Shown: piece after piece, positions 26,161 to 35,378 of the stretch | Layout of the letters: each line of letters opens with the position of its first letter | How positions within the stretch are numbered: the stretch's first letter is position 1 | Assembly (NCBI RefSeq): GCF_009834025.1 | Contig: NZ_CP047156.1 | Span: 1,240,001-1,304,000 of the forward strand | Direction of reading: 5' to 3' | DNA length: 64,000 nucleotides | Origin: Epidermidibacterium keratini | GTDB lineage: Bacteria > Actinomycetota > Actinomycetes > Mycobacteriales > Antricoccaceae | Program-made: the position numbers and the translations under genes | The notes under the pieces: model-generated | What the model was told of the DNA's origin: nothing | The model's input: the letters and a program-made list of their open reading frames with translations, nothing else | Database searches by the model: none

Positions 26161-27363
26161 TTAGACGAGGGCACCGCGGCGGATGATGCGGCGCTTATCG
26201 AGCCCCGGCCGGTCGATGATCGCGGTGGTGAGCCCTTCGGCCTCCAGCAGGATCAAGTCCGCGTCGTCGCCCGGGGTGATACCCGGCATCAGCTCGTCGT
26301 GCGCCGGTCGCGATGCATCCGGGTCGATGACCTGCCGCCCACCGAGGGTCGCGACGTACGCCGCCTTGCGGAAGTCGTCCTCATACTTGATGTTTTGCTG
26401 CAGGCACAGCTGGTAGAGGCGATCGAGCATGTCACCGTTGCCGTACGGCGACCAATAGTCGCGCATCCCGTCCTGCCCGAGCCCGACACGCACTCCGGAG
26501 TCCATGAGCCGGCGAAACGGCAGCTGCACCGAGCGGCGCGGCGCGACAGTCGCCATCGCGACGTCGAGGTCGGCGAGCTGCTCGATCAACGCGGCCTCGA
26601 CGGCAGCGTCATTGGTGCCGAGCGCCATGCCGTGGCTGATCGTGACCTGACCCTGCATACCCAGCGCGCGGGTGCGCTCGAAGACCAGCTCCCACGAAAA
26701 CGCGCCGAGCTCGCCGGACTCGTGGATGTGCAGGTCAACAGGCTTCTGATACTTCTGCGCCAACCCGAACACCACGTCTAGGTGGCCCTTCGGATCGCGA
26801 TCCAGTCCGCACGGGTCGATCCCGCCGACGACATCGACCACCCCGCGGGCGAGCGCAGCATCAAGCAGGTCAGCGGTCCCCGGGTCGATCATGATCCCGG
26901 ACTGCGGAAACGCCATGATCGTGACGTCGGCTTGCTCGGCGTACTTCTCCTTGGCCGCGAGTACGCCGTCCAGCCGCTCGAGCTGGGCATAGCTGTCGAT
27001 CTGGGCGTAGGAGCGGATCTTCGTGGCACCGCACTCGATGAGCCGGCCCAGCATCCGGGTCGCTTTCTGCGCGATCGGCAGATCCTCGCGCCAGCCGGCG
27101 CGGTCGGCTTCGATGTGCTCGATCAGCGACGGCCCTGCGGTGTGCGGCTTAAACGGCAGCCCCCACCGGGTGGAGTCCAGGTGCACATGCACGTCGGCGA
27201 AGGTCGGCAGCGCGACCCAGCTCTCGCCTTCGACCACCTCTGCCTCGGGATACGACGCGTCGGGGTCATGATCGACAACGTTCGATATAGAGCCGCCGTC
27301 GATGATGATGTCGCTTTCGCCGCCGCCCCAGGGTCGGACGCGGCGCAGCACCAGCCGGCTCAT
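26161..27363 (-). CDS. cytosine-deaminase-like amidohydrolase
   Basis: The 400-residue metal-dependent hydrolase has PTFADVHVHLDSTRWG (metal-binding HxH), DLHIHESGELG, ISHG and GQDGMRDYWSPYG, in the order seen in the cytosine deaminase/N-isopropylammelide group. It would deaminate or hydrolyse an N-heterocycle. Its start overlaps the acetoacetyl-CoA synthetase stop by 4 bp (ATGA), so both are one operon, an unusual pairing that hints at a shared catabolic route. Confidence 0.8.
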   Translation of the reverse strand: MSRLVLRRVRPWGGGESDIIIDGGSISNVVDHDPDASYPEAEVVEGESWVALPTFADVHVHLDSTRWGLPFKPHTAGPSLIEHIEADRAGWREDLPIAQKATRMLGRLIECGATKIRSYAQIDSYAQLERLDGVLAAKEKYAEQADVTIMAFPQSGIMIDPGTADLLDAALARGVVDVVGGIDPCGLDRDPKGHLDVVFGLAQKYQKPVDLHIHESGELGAFSWELVFERTRALGMQGQVTISHGMALGTNDAAVEAALIEQLADLDVAMATVAPRRSVQLPFRRLMDSGVRVGLGQDGMRDYWSPYGNGDMLDRLYQLCLQQNIKYEDDFRKAAYVATLGGRQVIDPDASRPAHDELMPGITPGDDADLILLEAEGLTTAIIDRPGLDKRRIIRRGALV

Positions 27364-29333
27364 GCGTTCTTCCCGGCGAGTCGCGCGGAGGCGATGTCGC
27401 GGAACGTCGTCATGTTTTCTGGTACGTCGATCACGTCGGGGTTGACGACGTCTTCGTAGTCGGCACCTTGGATCATGCGCTTGATGGGCACTTCGAGCTT
27501 CTTTCCGGTTCGGGTGTGCGGGATCCCCGCGACGGCGATGATCTCATCCGGCACATGCCGCGGCGAGGCCATCTCCCTGATGCGCGACTTCATCCGGTCG
27601 CGCAGCTCGTCGGTGAGTTCGAAGCCCGGGTTGAGTACGACGAACAGCGGCATCCAGTAGCCGCCGTCGCGTTCTTCCGCGCCGATCACCAGCGCCTCGC
27701 CGACCTCCTCCATCGACTCGACCGCCGAGTAGATGTCCGAGGAGCCCATGCGTACGCCGTGCCGGTTGAGCGTCGAGTCGGAGCGTCCGTGCACCAGCAC
27801 GCTGCCGCGGTCAGTGATGGTGATCCAGTCGCCGTGGCGCCATACTCCGGGGAAGACGTCAAAGTAGGCCGCGTGGTATTTCTGTCCGTCCGGGTCGTTC
27901 CAGAAGTAGATCGGCATACTCGGCAGCGGTTCGGTGCAGACGAGCTCACCGACCTGGTTGACGACCGGCTTCCCGTCGTCGTCCCACGCCTCGACCTTGA
28001 CGCCGAGGCCGCGGCACGGCAGCTCGGCGCTCCATACCGGAAGCGTGGGTGAGCCCATCGCAAACGCGCTCGCGATATCGGTGCCCCCACTCATCGAGAA
28101 GAGCGGAATATCGCCGACCTCGTCGCGCACATAACGAAAGACGTGGTCCGGGCACGGTGATCCGGTCACGCCCATGATCCGCAGCGCAGACAGATCGAAG
28201 TCCTTCGATGGATGAATTCCCTGGTCTTGCGAGGCGTTCAAAAATCCCGGGCTGGTGCCAAAGATCGTCACGCCGCACCGCGAGACGACGTCCCAGCAGG
28301 CGGCCGCCGTTGGCGCCATCGGCGCACCGTCGTAACAGACCGACGCGCCGCCGGCGGTCAGCCCGCCGATCAGGCAGTTCCACATCACCCACGACGGGCT
28401 GGTGTACCACATGAACCGGTCGGCGGGCTTGAGATCCCAGTTGGTCATCAGCAGGCTGACCTGCACCACCATCACCCCGCCGTGCCCGTGCACGATGCCC
28501 TTGGGAAGTCCCGTCGTACCCGACGAAAACAGCACCCACAGCGGGTGGTCGAAGTCGACCAGCTCCGGCTGCCACGGGTGATCACCGGAAACGGCGTCGG
28601 CGTACTCGATGGCATCGGGTACGCCGTCAGTGCCGAGGCGGTTGATCGCGATGACGTTCGTGACGGTCGGCAGGCCCTCACGCAACGTCGCGACCGCGTC
28701 GCGCTGGTCGCGTGCCTTGGTGGCAAACCAGTGCCCGTCGGCAGTCACCAGCACCTTGGGCTCGAGCTGGGCGAAGCGATCGACCGCGGCCTGCGGCGCG
28801 TAGTCCTGCCCGACGCCTGACCAGATCGCTCCGAGGGAGATCGTGGCGAGCGCGGCGACGATCGTCTCGGCGATGTTGGGCAGGTAGCCGACAACCACGT
28901 CCTTAGGCTGAACGCCCAGCTCGCGCAGCGTGTGCGCAAACGCAGCCGTCTGCCGGCGCAGCTCGCGCCACGTGAGCTCGGCATAGTCGCCCTGCTCGCC
29001 GGTGGTGATCAGCGCGATGTCGTCGTCGGCGCCGCGGGTGAGCACGAACTCGGCGAAGTTGACCTTGGCGCCCTCGAACCACTTCGCGCCGGGCATGACG
29101 TGCCGATCAAGCACCCGCGTGTACGCCGACGGGTCGCCGAGCTTGAAGAACTCCCAGACGCCGGCCCAGTAGTCCTCGATGTTCTCCACCGACCAGGCCC
29201 AGAAGTCGTTGTAGTCGGTGACGTCGACGCCGTGCTTGTGCCCGATCCACTGCCCGAACTCGTAGACGTTGGTCGTGGCGGCGTACTCCGGGGTGGGCTG
29301 CCACATGACTTCGGGGACCGGAATCTCGCTCAT
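27360..29333 (-). CDS. acetoacetate-CoA ligase
   Basis: The 657-residue ANL-superfamily enzyme activates acetoacetate with ATP and CoA. The N-terminus (TNVYEFGQWIGHKHGVDV, YNDFWAWSVENIEDYW) matches acetoacetyl-CoA synthetases. The phosphate loop SSGTTGLPKGIVHGHGG is at about 272-288, and the C-terminal RTGKKLEVPIKR holds the catalytic Lys. It links ketone-body or leucine-type degradation to thiolysis. It is translationally coupled to the downstream amidohydrolase. Confidence 0.88.
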   Translation of the reverse strand: MSEIPVPEVMWQPTPEYAATTNVYEFGQWIGHKHGVDVTDYNDFWAWSVENIEDYWAGVWEFFKLGDPSAYTRVLDRHVMPGAKWFEGAKVNFAEFVLTRGADDDIALITTGEQGDYAELTWRELRRQTAAFAHTLRELGVQPKDVVVGYLPNIAETIVAALATISLGAIWSGVGQDYAPQAAVDRFAQLEPKVLVTADGHWFATKARDQRDAVATLREGLPTVTNVIAINRLGTDGVPDAIEYADAVSGDHPWQPELVDFDHPLWVLFSSGTTGLPKGIVHGHGGVMVVQVSLLMTNWDLKPADRFMWYTSPSWVMWNCLIGGLTAGGASVCYDGAPMAPTAAACWDVVSRCGVTIFGTSPGFLNASQDQGIHPSKDFDLSALRIMGVTGSPCPDHVFRYVRDEVGDIPLFSMSGGTDIASAFAMGSPTLPVWSAELPCRGLGVKVEAWDDDGKPVVNQVGELVCTEPLPSMPIYFWNDPDGQKYHAAYFDVFPGVWRHGDWITITDRGSVLVHGRSDSTLNRHGVRMGSSDIYSAVESMEEVGEALVIGAEERDGGYWMPLFVVLNPGFELTDELRDRMKSRIREMASPRHVPDEIIAVAGIPHTRTGKKLEVPIKRMIQGADYEDVVNPDVIDVPENMTTFRDIASARLAGKNA

Positions 29334-29399
29334 TTTGCGCCTGCCTTGCTGGGACGTCGCGACGGGACGGCGGCCGGGTGGCCGCGCTCAGCGCCGAGT

Positions 29400-30311
29400 C
29401 TAGTCAGCGGTCCGGCCGGCCCCTGGCCTCGTAAACGAGTCTTCGATCCGGCGGATCTGCGCCAGCCCCATCAGCGAGACGACGTCATCGAAGGTGTCCA
29501 TGGAGCCCGCGTACGACGCGGTGCTGCCGCTCTCGCGCAGCTGCCGCAACATGCCGCCGACCGCCCGGGTGACGGTGAGCAGCGCGCTGATCGGGAAGAT
29601 GACCAGCCGGAAGCCGAGGTCACGGACCAGCTCGATGGTGACATCTTCGGTGCGCCCGCCCTCGACCCAGTTAAAGAGCAACCGGTGGTCGCCGAGCTCG
29701 CGAGCGATCCGCTCGATGTCCTCCCGAGTGGGCGGTGCCTCGACGAAGAGTATGTCGGCACCGGCGTCGGCAAATGCCTTAGCGCGCTCGATCGCCTCGC
29801 CCACGCCCTCGACCGCGCCCGCGTCGGTGCGCGCGATGATCAGCAGGTCGGGGTCGGTGCGAGCACCCACGGCGGCGCGGACCTTGGCCACCGCCTCGTC
29901 CCGCGCGATGACCTCCTTGCCGCTCATGTGCCCGCAGCGCTTGGGAAAGACCTGGTCTTCCAGCTGGATCGCGCCGACCCCAGCCTGCTCGTAGTCGTGC
30001 ACCGTGCGCACGACGTTGAGCGCCCCGCCGTACCCGGTGTCGGCGTCGGCGATGAGCGGTACGTCGACCGCGGCGCACAGCCGACGGAGCGCATCGGCCA
30101 TCTCGGTCTCGGTCAGCAACCCGATGTCCGGGCGACCGAGCAGACTGGCGGTGGCACCGAACCCGGTGAAGTACGCCGCCTCGAAGCCGGCGTCCTCGAC
30201 GAGGCGCGCGGTGACCCCGTCGTACACGCCGGGGGCGATCACCATGCCGCGATCGAGGGCCTCGTGCAGGGCGCGACGCGGTGTGGGGCTGGGGTTGAGG
30301 AAATCGGACAT
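29400..30311 (-). CDS. isocitrate lyase/PEP mutase family lyase
   Basis: The start at 30311 (MSDFLNPSP, 303 aa) avoids a spurious 61-residue extension. The alpha/beta barrel shows DADTGYGG, QLEDQVFPKRCGH (catalytic K-R-C-G-H at about 122-126), IARTDA and DILFVEAPP. These fit 2-methylisocitrate lyase and the closely related 2,3-dimethylmalate lyase. The latter follows enamidase in clostridial nicotinate fermentation, which is notable given the enamidase at the window start, but the two genes are 28 kb apart. No prpC/prpD partners are present here. Confidence 0.78.
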   Translation of the reverse strand: MSDFLNPSPTPRRALHEALDRGMVIAPGVYDGVTARLVEDAGFEAAYFTGFGATASLLGRPDIGLLTETEMADALRRLCAAVDVPLIADADTGYGGALNVVRTVHDYEQAGVGAIQLEDQVFPKRCGHMSGKEVIARDEAVAKVRAAVGARTDPDLLIIARTDAGAVEGVGEAIERAKAFADAGADILFVEAPPTREDIERIARELGDHRLLFNWVEGGRTEDVTIELVRDLGFRLVIFPISALLTVTRAVGGMLRQLRESGSTASYAGSMDTFDDVVSLMGLAQIRRIEDSFTRPGAGRTAD

Positions 30312-30366
30312 GGGCGCTCCGTGGTCGACGCGGTAGACACCTCCATCCTGCGCTACCGGGCCCGAC

Positions 30367-30783
30367 CTACGGGGCGACTTTGCGCAGCAGCCGCAGCAGC
30401 TCGGCGCGTTCGTCGGCATCGAGTACGCCGTAGAACTCGCGCGCGACCTCGCGGCGTACTGCCCCAACCTCGGCCAGCAGGGCGTGGCCGGCATCGGTCA
30501 TCTCGATGACGACGGAGCGGCGGTCGTCGGGGTTGGGCGAACGGGTGGCCAGGCCCTTTTCCACGAGGTGGTCGACGACCTCGGTCGCCGAGCGGGGCGC
30601 GATGCGCATGCGCTCGGCGAGATCGGCGATGCGCGGCCGCCCGCCGAGGCGTTCGATGGTGCGCAGCGCGCGCACCTGGTGCATCGCGATGCCGTGCGGG
30701 CCGAGCTGCTCGGCCGAGGCGCGGCGTACGGCGCGCGCCACGGCGGTAAGCGTGTCGTCGATCTCGTCGAACGTGCTGGCCAC
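30367..30783 (-). CDS. MarR-family repressor
   Basis: The 138-residue winged-helix protein has PRIADLAERMRIAPRSATEVVDHLVEKGLATRSPNPDDRRSVVIEMTDAG, which contains the recognition helix and wing of MarR proteins (residues about 50-100). It is divergent from an ABC exporter with a 21-bp imperfect palindrome between them, the typical layout of a drug-responsive repressor controlling itself and an efflux pump. Confidence 0.9.
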   Translation of the reverse strand: MASTFDEIDDTLTAVARAVRRASAEQLGPHGIAMHQVRALRTIERLGGRPRIADLAERMRIAPRSATEVVDHLVEKGLATRSPNPDDRRSVVIEMTDAGHALLAEVGAVRREVAREFYGVLDADERAELLRLLRKVAP

Positions 30784-30808
30784 GGGAATAACCTACGCCC
30801 TCCGTGTG

Positions 30809-30829
30809 GTTACCACATCGTGAGGTAAC
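30809..30829. promoter_or_regulatory. candidate MarR operator
   Basis: The half-sites GTTACCACA and TGAGGTAAC flank TCG, with one mismatch from a perfect inverted repeat. It lies in the divergent promoter region, 26 bp upstream of the marR-like start codon. Confidence 0.65.
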
Positions 30830-30907
30830 CTCCTCATGCTTCATGACTTCCCCGAGGGCGCACCACAGTGCGGCTGGTCGGGGTCTCTCTCTGGAAGGAG
30901 CCGCCCT

Positions 30908-32659
30908 ATGCAGGACTCCTCGACTCACGCCGGACGCCGTGGGCACGGCGGACGCGGCCCAGGTCGCATCGACCCGGAGGACCGAGCTCAGCTCGCCGAG
31001 TCCCCGGTCGACCCGCGCCGCGTGCTGGCGCTGTTTAGCCCGCATCGTCTCGCGATCGCGTTCGTGGTCGCACTCATCGTGACCTCCTCCGTCATCTCGC
31101 TGGCCCAGCCGTTCCTGGTGCGCGAGATCATCGACGTTGCGCTCCCCCAAGGCGACACGAGTCTGCTGATCTGGGCCGTCGCCGCCATGATCGGTATCGC
31201 CGTCGCGACCGCCGTACTCGGCGTTGTCCAGACCTGGCAGTCAACCAAGGTCGGTCAGGCGGTCATGCACCGGCTGCGCACCCAGGCCTTCTCACACGTG
31301 CAAGACCAGTCGATGGCGTTCTTCACCCGGGTGCGTACCGGTGAGGTGCAGTCGCGGTTGACCAACGACATCGGCGGCATGCAAAACGTCGTCACCACCA
31401 CCGCGACCTCGATCGCCTCCAACGTCACCACGGTCGTCGGTACGGCGGTCGCCATGCTCGCGCTGAGCTGGCGACTGTCGCTGCTCTCACTCATCGTGAT
31501 CCCGCCGGCCATCTGGGTCAGCCGCCGCGTCGCGCTGATGCGCCGCGACAAGACCACTGAGCTGCAACGGAGGATGGCCGACCTGCAGTCGCAGATCGAC
31601 GAGCGGCTTTCGGTCAACGGCGCGCTGCTCATCAAGACGCTCGGCGCCGGCCGCCGCTCCAGCGACCAGTTCGAGGGCGCCTCCTCCGACGTGGCTGACC
31701 TCGAGGTGAAGTCACAGCTCGCCGGCCGGTGGCGGATGAGCACGATGACGATCGTCTTCTCGGTCATTCCCGCGCTGATCTACCTCGCCGCGGGCTTCCC
31801 GGCGACCTCCGGCGGAATGACGATCGGGACGCTCGTCGCGTTCAGTGCCCTGCAGGCCACGATCTTCCGGCCCATCCTTGGCCTGCTCAGTGTCGGCGTG
31901 CAGTGGGTGTCCTCGATGGCGCTCTTCAGCCGCATCTTCGGCTACCTCGACCTGCCCGTCGAGGTCACCGCCCCGAGCGATCCAGCCCGCTTCGAGAAGT
32001 CCGAGGTGCGCGGTGACGTCGTACTCGACGACATCAGCTTCCGCTACCCGAAGGCCGACCGCGACGCGCTGTCGTCGATCAATGTGCAGGTCCCGGCCGG
32101 TACGTCGCTGGCCGTGGTCGGCGAGACCGGCTCCGGCAAGACCACCCTCGGCGGGCTGGTCGCGCGGCTGGCCGACCCGACCTCCGGCGCGGTCCGCATT
32201 GACGGGGTCGACGTACGCGACATTGCCCCGGAGGATCTCGCCGCAGTCGTCGGCGTCGTCAGCCAGGAGACCTACCTGATCCACGGCACGATCCGCGAGA
32301 ATCTGCTGCTGGCCAAGCCCGACGCGAGCGACATCGAGCTGTGGCGAGCGCTGGCCGCCGCGCAGATCGACGAGCTGGTCGCGGGCTTGCCCGAGCAGTT
32401 GGAGACGAAGGTCGGCTCGCGCGGGCACCGCTTCTCCGGCGGTGAGAAGCAGCGGATCGCGGTCGCCCGCACCCTGCTGCGCGACCCGCGCGTGCTGGTG
32501 CTCGACGAACCCAACAATTCGATGGGTTGTTCGTTCCGGACACCTCGATTCTACCGTCGTGGCAGGGCAACGTCACGCCCTGATGCTCGACGTCGGCTCC
32601 TTGGGAGACGGTATGGCGTGCCGTGTCGCACCGCGCCGGTCGGGAGGGGTGGTCGCTGA
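30908..32659 (+). pseudogene. ABC exporter (permease-ATPase), 3'-truncated by island insertion
   Basis: The start at 30908 follows GGAAGGAG (30893-30900). Residues 1-534 are a normal ABC-B/multidrug-type half exporter: six membrane helices, Walker A GETGSGKTT, Q-loop SQETYLIHG, and signature FSGGEKQRIAVAR. At the Walker B (VLVLDE, ending 32509) homology stops. The next codons read Pro-Asn-Asn-Ser-Met and then 40-odd basic residues unlike any ABC protein. The D-loop, H-loop His and C-terminus are missing, so ATP hydrolysis should fail. The divergent MarR protein would have lost its pump. Confidence 0.88.
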
Positions 32660-34467
32660 TGGCTACACCGCTTCTGGGGGCCGAAGGGCTGCACTTGGAG
32701 TACCCGACGCGGGTGGTCTTCGACTCGCTCTCGGTCGGGATCGAGGAGGGCGACCGGATCGGGATCGTCGGTCGCAACGGTGACGGCAAGTCGAGCCTGC
32801 TGGGGATGCTCTCGGGGCAGATCGAGCCGCAGGCGGGTCGGGTGACCCGGCGCGGCGGCGTGCGGTTCGGCGTGCTCGGTCAGAGTGACGACCTCGATCC
32901 GGAGGCCACGGTCGGGTACTCGATCGCCGGCGACGCGCCGGAGCATGAGTGGGCCAGCGATGCCCGCATCCGCGATGTGATCGGCGGGCTGGTCTCGGAT
33001 ATCTCCTGGGATGCGGTGATCGGCCGACTCAGCGGAGGGCAACGGCGGCGCGTGGCCCTCGCCGCCTTGTTGGTGGGTGACTACGAGCTCATCGCGCTAG
33101 ATGAGCCTACGAACCATCTTGATGTGGAGGGTATCGCTTGGCTGGCTGAGCACATGAAGCGACGCTGGCCCAAGAACAGCGGCGGACTGCTGGTCATCAC
33201 GCACGATCGCTGGTTCCTCGATGAGGTCTGCACCGAGACGTGGGAGGTGCACGACGGCACGGTCGAGCCGTTCGAGGGCGGCTACGCCGCCTACGTGCTC
33301 CAGCGGGTCGAGCGAGATCGGATGGCCGCTGCGGCCGAGAGCAAGCGGCAGAACCTGATGCGCAAGGAGCTGGCGTGGCTGCGGCGAGGCGCTCCGGCGC
33401 GCACGTCGAAGCCGAAGTTCCGGATCGACGCGGCCAACGAGCTGATCGCTGACGTGCCGCCGGTGCGCAACCCCATCGAGTTGCAGCGGGTCGCTGTCGC
33501 ACGTTTGGGCAAGCAGGTCGTGGACCTGGAAGACGCGAGCGTGAGCTTCGGGGACCGGACGATCCTCGATGACGTGACCTGGCGGATCGCCCCTGGTGAG
33601 CGCACCGGCATCTTGGGCGCGAACGGTGCGGGCAAGTCGACGCTGCTCGGACTGATCTGCGGCACCCTGGAGCCGACCGAGGGACGGGTCAAGCGGGGTA
33701 AGACGGTGCAGGTCGGCATCCTCGATCAGCAGTTCTCCCAGCTCGCCGATATCGGCGGTGACCGGGTGCGCGAGGTCCTGGCCCGCACCAAGACCACGTT
33801 CCAGATCGACGGGAAAGACCTCACCCCGGCGCAGCTGCTGGAACGGCTCGGCTTCGCCCGCGAACACCTCTCGGCACGCGTCGATGACCTCTCCGGCGGG
33901 CAGAAGCGGCGGCTGCAGCTGCTGATGCTGCTGCTCAGTGAGCCGAACTTGCTGCTACTAGACGAGCCTACGAACGACGTTGATGCGGACATGCTCGCCG
34001 CGTTGGAAGACCTACTGGACTCCTGGCCGGGCACGCTGATCGTGGTCTCGCACGACCGCTACCTGCTGGAGCGGGTCACGGACCAGCAGTACGCCATCTT
34101 GGACGACGGGCTGCGGCATGTGCCGGGCGGGGTGGATGAGTACCTGCGGCTGCGAGCCGCGCAGGAGCAGCAGGCCGTGACCCCGTCGCCGATGAGCGCC
34201 CAGGCCGCCGAACAGAAACCATCGTCGCCTTCGTCTTCGGAGTTGTCGGGTGCGGAGCGCCGGGCGGTGCAGAAGGAGATCGGCGCGATCGAACGCCGGC
34301 TGGAGAAGCTGTCGGGAAGCATCGACCGCATCCATCAGCGTCTCGCCGACCACGATCAGAGCGACTACGGGGGCCTGCAAGGCCATACCGATGAGCTGCG
34401 CGAGGCGGAGGGCGAGGTCGCCGAGCTCGAAGAGCGGTGGCTGGAGCTGTCCGAGTCGATCAGCTGA
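32659..34467 (+). CDS. ABC-F family ATPase, Uup-like
   Basis: The 602-residue soluble protein has two ABC domains: Walker A GRNGDGKSS with signature LSGGQRRRVALA and LDEPTNHLD, then GANGAGKST with LSGGQKRRLQLL and LDEPTNDVD. They are joined by an ABC-F linker (RMAAAAESKRQNLMRKELAWLRRG). A C-terminal coiled coil (about 520-602, EIGAIERRLEKLSGSIDRI) is like the DNA/ribosome-binding tail of Uup. ABC-F proteins act on ribosomes, and some give antibiotic resistance. The tail and short linker favour Uup-type housekeeping over resistance, but carriage on an island leaves both open. GGGAGGGG precedes the ATG. Confidence 0.88.
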   Translation: MATPLLGAEGLHLEYPTRVVFDSLSVGIEEGDRIGIVGRNGDGKSSLLGMLSGQIEPQAGRVTRRGGVRFGVLGQSDDLDPEATVGYSIAGDAPEHEWASDARIRDVIGGLVSDISWDAVIGRLSGGQRRRVALAALLVGDYELIALDEPTNHLDVEGIAWLAEHMKRRWPKNSGGLLVITHDRWFLDEVCTETWEVHDGTVEPFEGGYAAYVLQRVERDRMAAAAESKRQNLMRKELAWLRRGAPARTSKPKFRIDAANELIADVPPVRNPIELQRVAVARLGKQVVDLEDASVSFGDRTILDDVTWRIAPGERTGILGANGAGKSTLLGLICGTLEPTEGRVKRGKTVQVGILDQQFSQLADIGGDRVREVLARTKTTFQIDGKDLTPAQLLERLGFAREHLSARVDDLSGGQKRRLQLLMLLLSEPNLLLLDEPTNDVDADMLAALEDLLDSWPGTLIVVSHDRYLLERVTDQQYAILDDGLRHVPGGVDEYLRLRAAQEQQAVTPSPMSAQAAEQKPSSPSSSELSGAERRAVQKEIGAIERRLEKLSGSIDRIHQRLADHDQSDYGGLQGHTDELREAEGEVAELEERWLELSESIS

Positions 34468-34498
34468 CGGGCCAGGGCTCCCGCCCCGCAGACAGAGG

Positions 34499-34533
34499 TT
34501 CGCGCCTGCCGCTTCGTGAGCGACAGGCGCGAA
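34499..34533. terminator. strong hairpin between convergent genes
   Basis: TTCGCGCCTG (34499-34508) pairs perfectly with CAGGCGCGAA (34524-34533), with extra inner pairing GCTT/GAGC. It lies between the ABC-F gene and the convergent small gene and probably terminates both. Confidence 0.75.
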
Positions 34534-34557
34534 TGCTGATCCCGATGACCGGGGTGA

Positions 34558-34794
34558 TCAGGCCTGCGGCGGTCTGTGCTCGTTTCTTGTTTCGGCGGGG
34601 GTGGGTTCTCGGTAGGTCTCGGGAACCTCTTCGGCGCGACGACTGGCTCGTGATTCTCCGATCTCCTGCAACGTGAGACGGATCAGCATCTCCGACAGCT
34701 TGTGCAGATCGGGTGGTTCGCGATGCACCGCCCTGATAGAGAAATGTCGTTCGTCGTACCGACGCCGCGAGGTCTTCTTCACGTACTTACCCAT
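34558..34794 (-). CDS. small basic hypothetical protein
   Basis: The 78-residue charged protein starts MGKYVKKTSRRRY and has a good ribosome site (GTAGGAG, ATG 6 bp later). A central amphipathic helix LHKLSEMLIRLTLQEI is followed by a polar Pro/Glu/Arg-rich tail. No family is recognised. It stands 9 bp after a small membrane protein gene on the same strand, so the two form an operon. Confidence 0.6.
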   Translation of the reverse strand: MGKYVKKTSRRRYDERHFSIRAVHREPPDLHKLSEMLIRLTLQEIGESRASRRAEEVPETYREPTPAETRNEHRPPQA

Positions 34795-34803
34795 CGTGCA
34801 CTC

Positions 34804-35169
34804 CTACGCCGAGACCGTCGGTTCGGCGATAACGTGCTCCCGAGAGTTACGCTCCGTGCGCCGCTCGGTGTGCTCGTGGATGCGCACGCGGGCAAGCAGA
34901 ACCAGGCTGACGGGGCCGATCCAGAGCAACTTGAGCCCCGACCAGATCGCGACCAGCACGATGAGGTTGAGCCAGCCCGGCCCGCCGTCACGGATGATGA
35001 CGGTCAGTAGGCTCGCGGCGTAGAGGTACGGGATCGCGAGCAGCATCGCCGGGATGCCCCACTTGAGGCCGCGACGGGTGCGGACCTTGTCGAGCACGAT
35101 GTTGGTCGGCATCCGGCGGCGCATGAAGACGCGGATATGGATGCTGGCGAACCAGATGAGTCGGAACAT
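34804..35169 (-). CDS. small membrane protein of mobile-element type
   Basis: The start at 35169 is supported by GGAGG six bases upstream. The 121-residue protein has an Arg-rich N-terminus, two hydrophobic segments (IPAMLLAIPYLYAAS and LNLIVLVAIWSGLKLLWIG) and a charged C-terminal tail. I do not recognise a defined function. Together with the downstream small basic protein it resembles element-backbone membrane genes next to conjugation loci. Confidence 0.55.
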   Translation of the reverse strand: MFRLIWFASIHIRVFMRRRMPTNIVLDKVRTRRGLKWGIPAMLLAIPYLYAASLLTVIIRDGGPGWLNLIVLVAIWSGLKLLWIGPVSLVLLARVRIHEHTERRTERNSREHVIAEPTVSA

Positions 35170-35378
35170 GATGCCTCCAAGCACGCAACTGTGATGAGGC
35201 AGTACGTGTGGAGTGTCCCGAAGGACGGCCCCAAAAGGGGGCCTACATGGTGAGGGGCGAATCTGCCTCTGTGCTTCTCACTCTACGCCGCGCGTACGAC
35301 GCGCGGTAGCCCCCGCGGGCCGTGCTCGGTCGCTGGCGGTGCACCTTGCCGGTGACCGTCTGGGAAGGGACACAGATC

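Noticed and set aside
32510-32660. Insertion sequence at the island edge
   Set aside because: No transposase ORF and no clear matching terminal inverted repeats or target duplication can be seen within the window.
32659-34467. Calling the ABC-F gene an antibiotic-resistance gene
   Set aside because: The Uup-like C-terminal coiled coil and ordinary linker do not match known ribosome-protection subgroups well enough; resistance is only possible.
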